DNA of 39,673 bases from Selenomonas sp. ND2010 (lineage in GTDB: Bacteria > Bacillota > Negativicutes > Selenomonadales > Selenomonadaceae). Under the pieces are notes generated by a model. It made no database searches and was not told the DNA's origin. It was given only the letters and a program-made list of their open reading frames with translations. Position 1 is the stretch's first letter, and every line of letters starts with the position of its first letter. This document shows, one piece after another, positions 9,305-14,678 of this stretch. The position numbers and the translations under genes are program-made. The stretch covers positions 1-39,673 of the forward strand of contig NZ_JNKI01000024.1 of assembly GCF_000702005.1 (NCBI RefSeq). The letters run 5' to 3'.

Positions 9305-9416
9305 ATACGAAAAGAACCATCCCCGTAGGAATGGCTCTTTCTTTGTTCATCTAGCGGACCCTTGCGTTACAGGCGGCCAACCCGTAACGCCGTCAGCAAT
9401 GAACATCCTAAACCTA
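9305..9416 (-). ncRNA. Predicted small antisense-type RNA divergent from the peptide gene
   Basis: No protein gene is needed here. A minus-strand extended -10 promoter (TGCTACAAT, 9422-9430) would start an RNA near 9415, and a hairpin at 9312-9339 followed by TTTTCG could end it. A second hairpin (GCGTTAC...GTAACGC, 9364-9390) lies between. The 5' part (9392-9416) is the complement of a degenerate copy of the start region of the peptide gene at 9495. It could pair with that mRNA over about 25 bases, up to 29 if transcription starts a few bases earlier. Ends are estimates and no transcript is shown. Confidence 0.5.
9312..9340 (-). terminator. Hairpin ending the predicted small RNA
   Basis: On the minus strand AAGAGCCAT pairs with ATGGTTCTT with one G-U pair, plus inner C-G pairs, and is followed by TTTTCG. 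The U-run is short, so termination may be partial. It lies inside the open reading frame upstream of the hsdS start, which argues against that longer reading. Confidence 0.5.
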
Positions 9417-9420
9417 CTGC
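9392..9420 (+). repeat. Direct repeat DR1 (degenerate copy of peptide start region)
   Basis: Twenty-nine bases match 9488-9516 at 23 positions. It includes an ATG (9399-9401) that would begin a 9-codon frame (MNILNLLLL, stop) with no ribosome site, so it may derive from a duplicated toxin start. Five of its six differences from DR2 keep pairing between a minus-strand transcript and the DR2 mRNA as G-U pairs. Confidence 0.8.
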
Positions 9421-9421
9421 T

Positions 9422-9430
9422 ATTGTAGCA
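9422..9430 (-). promoter_or_regulatory. Extended -10 promoter of the predicted small RNA
   Basis: On the minus strand TGC-TACAAT fits an extended -10 element. No good -35 box is seen, but a T-rich stretch lies upstream. It faces away from the + strand promoter at 9446-9454, about 20 bases off. Confidence 0.5.
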
Positions 9431-9445
9431 CAACACACAAAAAAA

Positions 9446-9454
9446 TGCTATAAT
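9446..9454 (+). promoter_or_regulatory. Extended -10 promoter of the small hydrophobic peptide gene
   Basis: TGC-TATAAT (consensus -10 at 9449-9454 with the TGn extension) predicts a start near 9461. The -35 region is poor. It has the same form as the opposing TGCTACAAT. Confidence 0.65.
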
Positions 9455-9466
9455 AATTTCGCTGTG

Positions 9467-9490
9467 CACCTCTCAGCGGAAGGGAGGGTT
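9467..9490 (+). promoter_or_regulatory. Ribosome site of the peptide gene, potentially sequestered
   Basis: The strong ribosome site GGGAGG (about 9482-9487) can pair with CCTCTC (about 9469-9474) around a 7-base loop, giving a 6-bp stem with one G-U pair. If formed, it would hide the site in the full-length mRNA, as is usual for type I toxin mRNAs. Confidence 0.5.
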
Positions 9491-9516
9491 AGCGATGAAC
9501 AACCTAGACCTGTTGC
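9488..9516 (+). repeat. Direct repeat DR2 (over the peptide start codon)
   Basis: It covers the last bases of the ribosome site, the ATG at 9495 and the first seven codons. It is 23/29 identical to DR1 at 9392-9420. The minus-strand RNA from DR1 could pair at 28 of 29 positions counting G-U pairs. Confidence 0.8.
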
Positions 9517-9584
9517 GTGACTTCCTGCTTTCATTGATTGCCGGATTGGTAGCCAACTATTTATTCACCGTGCTGATGAAGTAG
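9495..9584 (+). CDS. Small hydrophobic peptide, candidate type I toxin
   Basis: This is a 29-residue peptide beginning MNNLDLLRDFLLSLIAGLVA and ending in LMK: a short charged start, one predicted membrane helix (about residues 9-28) and a terminal lysine. It has an extended -10 promoter, the strong ribosome site GGAAGGGAGGG eight bases before the ATG, and its own hairpin terminator. These features make it a real transcription unit despite its size. It runs opposite to the restriction genes, in the gap between hsdM and hsdS. Small single-helix peptides paired with an antisense RNA are typical of type I toxin-antitoxin systems (Fst, TxpA, TisB, ZorO classes); membership in a named family is not claimed. 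It could instead be a small membrane regulator. Confidence 0.65.
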   Translation: MNNLDLLRDFLLSLIAGLVANYLFTVLMK

Positions 9585-9630
9585 TACAGCAATCAGTAAG
9601 CACCTCGGGCAAAGGCCAGCCGTTGAGGGA

Positions 9631-9661
9631 GAAAAGCCGTTCATTCATTGGACGGCTTTTC
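9631..9661 (+). terminator. Terminator of the peptide mRNA, possibly also of hsdM
   Basis: A perfect 10-bp stem GAAAAGCCGT/ACGGCTTTTC has an 11-base loop, followed on the + strand by GTTT. The same hairpin lies just past the hsdM stop on the minus strand, followed by TCTCCC, so it may reduce read-through from hsdM into hsdS. Confidence 0.75.
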
Positions 9662-9663
9662 GT

Positions 9664-11451
9664 TTACTCATTTTCCCCAAACAACTCATGGAGTTTGCTC
9701 ATCAGGCTTTTCTCATGTTTTTCAATCCGCTTGGCAATAGCCTCCGCAGGCTCAATCTGCTTATATTCATAGAACGTCCTGGTAAAGGGAATCTCATACC
9801 CCACCTTAGTCTTTTTCCTATCAATCCAGGCATCAGGATTATAAGGCAGAACTTCCCGCTCGAAGTAGGCATCGATATCTTCCTCCAAGGGGACGTTTTC
9901 CGTGTCACGCTTCTTGGTGTCAGCCACGGGCTTGTTCTTCTTGAGAACCTTGTCGCCGTTTTCATCCAGCTGCGGGGATTCCACCGTAATCTTGTTGTAG
10001 CCAAGGGTTACGGCGTCCAGCACTTTGCTTTTGACAGTAATCTCGTTGCCGTTCTCGTCCGTGTCCTTGAAGGTGCCATCCGTGTAATCTCCATAGAGTT
10101 TGACGATAAGTTCACGGCAGGCACCTGTGATGTCCACCCGCTTGTTACCGATGTTCTTGCGGCGGCTGGTATAGCACTGGCTGGCATCGATGAGCTGTAC
10201 TTTGCCAGCGCGTTCCTCGGGCTTGTCCTTGGTAACAATCCATACATAGGTCGCAATCCCCGTGTTATAGAACGAATCATTCGGCAGCTGTACAATGGCA
10301 TCCAGCCAGTCATTTTCAATGAGATAGCGGCGGATTTCGGACTGACCAGAGCCAGCGTCCCCCGTGAACAGCGAAGAACCATTCTGAATGATAGCCATGC
10401 GCCCGGTGTCTTTCAGTTTGGCTACACCATTCAGCATAAAGAGCATCTGACCATCCGATTTTGATGGCAGCCCTGGGGCGAATCGTCCATTAGCGCCCTT
10501 CTTATGCTCTGCGGTGACTTCTTTTTCCTCGCGCTTCCAAGGAATGCCAAAAGGCGGATTTGAAATGATATAGTCGAACTCATAGCCCGTGAATTTATCA
10601 TCGGAGAGGGTATCCCCGAACTGCATATTATCAGGGTCGCCGCCACGAATCAGCATATCGGCTTTGGCAATACCGAAGGTGAAGGGATTGAACTCCTGTC
10701 CAAATACATTGATATCAGCATCCGCATCCAAAGCCTTCAGACGTTCTTCCATGCAGGTAAGCATCTGGCTGGTGCCCATGGTCATATCGTAGACGGTCTT
10801 GGAGATACCATCCTCTTCAAAGGCATTCTTATCGCCAGCCACCAGCAGGTCACACATCAGATAGATGATGTCGCGGCTGGTGAAATGCGCTCCGGCTTCT
10901 TCATTGTAGGACTCAGAGAAGCGCTGAACGAGATTCTCGAATATATAGCCCATATCGACGGCAGCCACATTTTCGGGGGAGAAATCGGCTTTGTCGGAAT
11001 TGAAGTCCGAGATGACCTGATAAAGCAGACCGCCTTCCACCATGCGATTAATCTGTGCCTGAAAATCCATGCGGGCAAGGATATCCTGTACGTTATCTGA
11101 GAAGCCATTCAGATAGGCCTTGAAATTGTCTTCGATATTTTCCGGGTCAGCAACCAGTGTCTTAAACGTGAACTTGCTGGTATTATAAAACTGATAACCA
11201 GAAGCTTTCTTCAAAAAGCCATCCTTGACAGCCAGCTCCTTGACTTTTGCATAAGTTTCCAGAACCTTCTCCTGCGTCGGCAGCAGGCAGTCATGAAAAC
11301 GCTTGATGACCGCCATCGGCAAAACTACTAAGCCATATTCATGCGGTTTGAAGGCTCCTACGAGGTCATCCGCTACCGACCATACCAGTGCTGCTTTTTC
11401 CTGGATATTCTTACCAACCTGCGAAATCATCTCATTGCTATTTTCTTCCAT
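9664..11451 (-). CDS. hsdM: Type I modification methylase subunit M
   Basis: This 595-residue adenine-N6 DNA methyltransferase subunit modifies host sites using S-adenosylmethionine, and forms the core of the restriction complex with HsdS and HsdR. An N-terminal helical domain is followed by the methylase fold. Motif I reads VYDMTMGTSQML instead of the more common DPxCGxGG, and catalytic motif IV is intact as SNPPFGIPW. I recall related HsdM proteins with the TMGTSQML form, so the substitution need not mean loss of function. ATG 11451 follows GGAGGG by eleven bases. It is the first gene of the locus; the gap to hsdS holds the peptide/RNA cassette. Confidence 0.92.
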   Translation of the reverse strand: MEENSNEMISQVGKNIQEKAALVWSVADDLVGAFKPHEYGLVVLPMAVIKRFHDCLLPTQEKVLETYAKVKELAVKDGFLKKASGYQFYNTSKFTFKTLVADPENIEDNFKAYLNGFSDNVQDILARMDFQAQINRMVEGGLLYQVISDFNSDKADFSPENVAAVDMGYIFENLVQRFSESYNEEAGAHFTSRDIIYLMCDLLVAGDKNAFEEDGISKTVYDMTMGTSQMLTCMEERLKALDADADINVFGQEFNPFTFGIAKADMLIRGGDPDNMQFGDTLSDDKFTGYEFDYIISNPPFGIPWKREEKEVTAEHKKGANGRFAPGLPSKSDGQMLFMLNGVAKLKDTGRMAIIQNGSSLFTGDAGSGQSEIRRYLIENDWLDAIVQLPNDSFYNTGIATYVWIVTKDKPEERAGKVQLIDASQCYTSRRKNIGNKRVDITGACRELIVKLYGDYTDGTFKDTDENGNEITVKSKVLDAVTLGYNKITVESPQLDENGDKVLKKNKPVADTKKRDTENVPLEEDIDAYFEREVLPYNPDAWIDRKKTKVGYEIPFTRTFYEYKQIEPAEAIAKRIEKHEKSLMSKLHELFGENE

Positions 11452-11539
11452 ATATATTTTATCCCTCCGCGGTTTATTTCGTTCGCTTATCTATGACTTT
11501 ATAATACACGATATTTCTCCTCACGTAAATTTCATCTCA

Positions 11540-11581
11540 AAAGGCGGTCCGCTGACTCTCGCGAATCAGCGGACCGCCTTT
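11540..11581 (-). terminator. Terminator of the SH3-repeat gene
   Basis: A perfect 16-bp stem (AAAGGCGGTCCGCTGA with its complement, 11540-11555 and 11566-11581) has a 10-base loop. On the minus strand it ends in TTTTGAG. It separates the SH3 gene from hsdM. Confidence 0.85.
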
Positions 11582-11600
11582 GCATTACGTACATTTCCCC

Positions 11601-12095
11601 TTAGTCCAAGTAGTACGACAGGGCATACCCTAATTTACCGTTATAGTCAACATAATAAAAGCCATTTTCTGCGGGCTTTACCAGGCGTACCAGTTCCCCC
11701 CGCGGGATACGTGCGGCAGTCTCAGCCTCCGTCGACGGTTCCGTGCGCAGGCTAATCCACTCGTTGCAATTGACGACACGGTACATCGTCCACTTCGCAG
11801 TCAGATAGTTATAGAGTACATACCCGCGCTTTCCTTGATACTGCACATGGGCAAATACCATATCCCGATAGCAGGGATCATTATCATCGATAATATCCAC
11901 CCTAGTCCCCAGCGGGATTCTTGCTAAAACCGGTGCCTCTGTCGATGCATAAGACCGGAGGCTGACCCAGCTCTCACAGTTGGTCACATACAAGCCGCCC
12001 TCCGTATTGAGTCCTTGCATCGCAGCATTACCTGCCTGCGGAAACAACCCAAAACCGGCTAACATCATCGCTGCCAATACTACCTTTTTCACCAT
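11601..12095 (-). CDS. Secreted protein with two SH3-like repeats
   Basis: This is a 164-residue exported protein. A signal peptide (MVKKVVLAAMMLAGFGLF, ending near GNAA) is followed by two bacterial SH3-like modules, each opening with a matching phrase: NCESWVSLRSYASTEAPVLA and NCNEWISLRTEPSTEAETAA. Each module contains a cysteine next to the repeat start and a YGYVLYNYL/LGYALSYYL-like end. SH3b domains generally bind cell-wall peptides, so a periplasmic wall-associated role is likely but no enzyme domain is present. The start at 12095 is chosen for GGAGG five bases upstream; a longer frame has no signal peptide at its start. It is flanked by terminators on both sides, so it is transcribed alone. 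Confidence 0.8.
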   Translation of the reverse strand: MVKKVVLAAMMLAGFGLFPQAGNAAMQGLNTEGGLYVTNCESWVSLRSYASTEAPVLARIPLGTRVDIIDDNDPCYRDMVFAHVQYQGKRGYVLYNYLTAKWTMYRVVNCNEWISLRTEPSTEAETAARIPRGELVRLVKPAENGFYYVDYNGKLGYALSYYLD

Positions 12096-12162
12096 TCTTT
12101 CCTCCCTATATTGCCATTTAATTCCCCCTACTAGTTCTCCATAAATCTGCAAATCCCTGCAA

Positions 12163-12208
12163 AAAAGCCCCTGGAAAAAGGAGACAAATCCTTTTTCCAG
12201 GGGCTTTT
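12163..12208 (-). terminator. Terminator of ptsI
   Basis: A perfect 20-bp stem (12163-12182 with 12189-12208) has a 6-base loop and runs into TTTTTT on the minus strand just after ptsI. It is among the strongest terminators in the window. Confidence 0.9.
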
Positions 12209-12234
12209 AGTTTCAAGCGATATAATACGTATTC

Positions 12235-13947
12235 TTACAGAATCTTAGCGAGATATGCTTTGATTTCGTCGCCATCTTCCATCTTCATGACGTCAGCCAG
12301 GATTTCCTTAGCCTTGATGGAGCTGATGTTGCGAATCTTCTCTTTGACGCGCGGGATGGACGGAGCGCTCATGGAGAGCTCGCTGATGCCCATAGCCATC
12401 AGGAGAACTGCGGCATTCGGGTCACTAGCCATCTCACCGCACATACCAGCCCAGATGCCGTTCTCACGAGCGCTCGTAATCGTGCGCTGGATGAGCTGCA
12501 GAACAGCCGGGTTGAAGTGGTTGTAGAGGTACGAGATGCTTGCATTACCACGGTCGCAAGCCAGCGTGTACTGAACGAGGTCGTTCGTACCGATGGAGAA
12601 GAAATCAACGTACTTAGCGAGTACCGGCGTCATAACAGCAGCTGCCGGCGTCTCAACCATGATACCAACCTGAACGTCATCAGCAAAAGCCTTGCCCTCA
12701 TGGGTAAGTTCCACTTTAGCCTCTTCGATGAGCTCTTTAACTTTCTTGAACTCAGCGACATTGATGATCATCGGAACCATGATGCCGACTTTACCGAATT
12801 TACCAGCGCGCAGGATAGCCTTGAGCTGCGGCATGAAGAGGTCGCGGCGCTGCAGGCTGATGCGGACTGCACGGTAACCGAGGAACGGGTTTTCCTCTTC
12901 CGGAATGTTGAGGTACGGCAGCGGTTTGTCACCACCGATATCCATCGTACGGATAACGCAGAGGTTTCCACCGCATTTCTCAACAGCTTCCTTATAAGCC
13001 TTGAACTGGTCTTCCTCGTTCGGGATGTCCTGACGGCCCATGAATACGAACTCCGAACGGAACAGGCCAACGCCCTCTGCACCATAGGTCAGTGCGTTGT
13101 CAACGTCCATGTGCGTACCAATGTTAGCCATGAGGTCAACTTTTACGCCATCCGTCGTAACCGCCGGCAGATCCTTGAGCTGAGCATAGTGAGCAGCCAT
13201 CTCCTGCTGCTTCTTGATCTTCTCATTGTACTCAGCCATCTCGGCCTCACTCGGATTGATGACAATCTGGCCTGCTTCGCCATCGATGACAACATGGTCG
13301 CCATCGGCAATCTTGTCGATGCGGTCTTCTTTGTTGAGGCCGACAATCGTCGGGATAGCACGAGCCTTAGCGATGATAACAGCATGTGCCGTCGTGCTGC
13401 CCGAGCCCAAAAGAACACCGGCAATCTTATCCGTCGGCATGCCAGCGATAACGGACGGCTCGATTTCACGGCCGCAGAGAATTACCTTCTCATCGCCGAT
13501 TTCTGGCTCTTTAACGCCGAGGATGTATTTTGCTACGCGCTTACCGACATCGCGCAGGTCAACAGCACGAGCAGCAAAATACTCATCGTCCATAGCCTCA
13601 AACATCTGAGCCTGTTCCTCAGCAGCCTTGAGAACTGCATGCGGTGCGCTCGGATTCTCATCGAGTTTCTCCTCGATTTTCTGCGCCATCATCGGGTCCT
13701 GAACCATCATGCGATGTGCTTCCATGATAGCAGCCTGCTCAACCATCTCCTGTTTCTGCAGACGCTCAATGCTCTCGCGCAGAACCTCAGCAACAGCCGT
13801 CAGGGCTGCCGTAGCTTTTTCCTGCTCCGTCTCTTTGCTCTCCGGCTGGTAGTTCACGAGATAGCCGTCCAGATTCTGTCCAGCCAACATGATTTTACCA
13901 ACTGCAATACCAGAAATTACGCCTTTACCGCGAATCGTCTCTGCCAT
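12235..13947 (-). CDS. ptsI: PTS enzyme I (phosphoenolpyruvate-protein phosphotransferase)
   Basis: This 570-residue cytoplasmic enzyme takes phosphate from PEP and passes it to HPr, starting the sugar phosphotransferase cascade. The phosphorylated histidine is H188 in GSGSTTAHAVIIAKA. The surrounding motif differs from the usual GGRTSHTAI(M)AR, with serine/threonine in place of arginine, yet the histidine and AIPTIVG that follow are kept. The PEP-binding barrel shows LFRSEFVFM, MDIGGDKPLPY, SIGTNDLVQYTLACDR and the C-terminal GMCGEMASD. The start at 13947 follows AGGGGGA by about nine bases. It is downstream of ptsH by 171 bases containing a G-U rich hairpin, so ptsI may be expressed at a lower level than ptsH. 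Confidence 0.95.
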   Translation of the reverse strand: MAETIRGKGVISGIAVGKIMLAGQNLDGYLVNYQPESKETEQEKATAALTAVAEVLRESIERLQKQEMVEQAAIMEAHRMMVQDPMMAQKIEEKLDENPSAPHAVLKAAEEQAQMFEAMDDEYFAARAVDLRDVGKRVAKYILGVKEPEIGDEKVILCGREIEPSVIAGMPTDKIAGVLLGSGSTTAHAVIIAKARAIPTIVGLNKEDRIDKIADGDHVVIDGEAGQIVINPSEAEMAEYNEKIKKQQEMAAHYAQLKDLPAVTTDGVKVDLMANIGTHMDVDNALTYGAEGVGLFRSEFVFMGRQDIPNEEDQFKAYKEAVEKCGGNLCVIRTMDIGGDKPLPYLNIPEEENPFLGYRAVRISLQRRDLFMPQLKAILRAGKFGKVGIMVPMIINVAEFKKVKELIEEAKVELTHEGKAFADDVQVGIMVETPAAAVMTPVLAKYVDFFSIGTNDLVQYTLACDRGNASISYLYNHFNPAVLQLIQRTITSARENGIWAGMCGEMASDPNAAVLLMAMGISELSMSAPSIPRVKEKIRNISSIKAKEILADVMKMEDGDEIKAYLAKIL

Positions 13948-14051
13948 TTTCTTTATTCCCCCTGAAAAAAAACTCTCTATCCGTACCATGTGCCAATGAT
14001 AAATGAAAGCCTTTTCTTATACTATCGAAATATTACTAAAACTGCACGAAA

Positions 14052-14085
14052 AGCCTCCCCCCAGGAGTCCTCCCGGGAGAAGGCT
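14052..14085 (-). terminator. Partial terminator or processing hairpin between ptsH and ptsI
   Basis: On the minus strand AGCCTTCTCCCGGG pairs with CCTGGGGGGAGGCT over 14 positions with three G-U pairs, followed by TTTTCG. It would weaken read-through from ptsH into ptsI or stabilise the ptsH message. Confidence 0.65.
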
Positions 14086-14118
14086 ATTCTATTGTGCAAC
14101 ATTGCTCAGCGCTGTGAA

Positions 14119-14385
14119 TTATTCCTCACCGAACTTGGAAGCAACGAGATCTTTCAGAGCCTTAACTGCCTCAGCCTCATCCGGACCATCAGCAACGATC
14201 GTCATCTCCGTGCCTTTGACAAGGCCCATGCTCATGATCATGAGGATGCTCTTAGCATCAACCGTCTTGCCTTTAGCCTGGATCTGAACCTTGGATTTGA
14301 ATTTCGTAGCCGTCTGAACGAAAATGGATGCCGGACGAGCATGAATACCAGTTTTGTTCTCGATCGTGATAGTTTCCTGAGTCAT
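14119..14385 (-). CDS. ptsH: PTS phosphocarrier protein HPr
   Basis: This 88-residue carrier passes phosphate from enzyme I to sugar-specific EIIA domains. The catalytic histidine is H15 (TGIHARPAS) and the regulatory serine of Gram-positive-type HPr is S46 (AKSILMIMSMG). HPr kinase control is therefore plausible. The start at 14385 follows GGGAGAGG by seven bases. Its leader of about 80 bases begins at a predicted sigma54 promoter (14476-14493), unusual for a general PTS gene. Upstream on the same strand is a sigma54 activator that itself contains an HPr-like domain. A hairpin (CCTGC/GCAGG, about 14428-14441) lies in the leader. Confidence 0.95.
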   Translation of the reverse strand: MTQETITIENKTGIHARPASIFVQTATKFKSKVQIQAKGKTVDAKSILMIMSMGLVKGTEMTIVADGPDEAEAVKALKDLVASKFGEE

Positions 14386-14475
14386 TATTATACCTCTCCC
14401 ATCTAAAATGTAAAAAACTCTCTTTTTCCTGCCCCTGCAGGAGGTCAGCACGTTTTGACTAACTGCCATAATAAT

Positions 14476-14493
14476 ATGCAAGATGCGTGCCAA
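14476..14493 (-). promoter_or_regulatory. Sigma54 (-24/-12) promoter of ptsH
   Basis: The minus strand reads TTGGCACGCATCTTGCAT, matching the sigma54 consensus TGGCAC-N5-TTGCA at every conserved base. GG of the -24 element is at 14490-14491 and GC of the -12 element at 14478-14479. Transcription would start near 14466. Confidence 0.9.
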
Positions 14494-14529
14494 CTTTTGC
14501 AGATTGGAAAAAATTTCTATATCTTTTCT

Positions 14530-14556
14530 CTGAACCCTTGTAAAATAAGGGTTCAG
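14530..14556. terminator. Hairpin between activator sites and the ptsH promoter
   Basis: A perfect 10-bp stem CTGAACCCTT/AAGGGTTCAG has a 7-base AT-rich loop. It lacks a good U-run on either strand. It may end the activator gene's transcript inefficiently, or be another structural signal. Confidence 0.5.
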
Positions 14557-14601
14557 CAAAAGCCTAAAATTATATATCCATTTTCTCAAATAAATGGCGT
14601 T

Positions 14602-14677
14602 AATTGTTTTGGTAAAAAATACCAAAACAATTCAATATGTTGGTAAATTTTACTACCCATCGGTAAAATTTACCAAC
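14602..14677. promoter_or_regulatory. Three phased upstream activator sites for ptsH
   Basis: Three 13-bp near-palindromes follow GGTAAnnnTTACC: GGTAAAAAATACC (14611-14623), GGTAAATTTTACT (14642-14654) and GGTAAAATTTACC (14662-14674). Their centres are 31 and 20 bp apart, about three and two helix turns. The first sits in a 13-bp-arm inverted repeat (14602-14632). The other two form one with 15-bp arms (14639-14677). They lie 127-178 bp upstream of the -24 element, as expected for a sigma54 activator. Confidence 0.8.
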
Positions 14678-14678
14678 T

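Noticed and set aside
9255-9350. N-terminal extension of hsdS from 9350
   Set aside because: The frame passes through a hairpin and has no family similarity. ATG 9254 has GGGGGA at the right distance and starts the typical HsdS sequence.
9399-9428. Nine-codon frame in DR1 as a second toxin peptide
   Set aside because: It lacks a ribosome site and membrane-spanning length. It is better explained as the degenerate repeat that supplies the antisense sequence.
9664-11451. HsdM inactive because motif I is MGTS rather than CGxG
   Set aside because: Catalytic NPPF is intact, and I recall related methylase subunits with TMGTSQML, so inactivation is not supported.
12517-13965. 482-codon open frame opposite ptsI
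   Set aside because: It is antisense to a highly conserved gene and the composition reflects codon bias of ptsI. No motif is seen.
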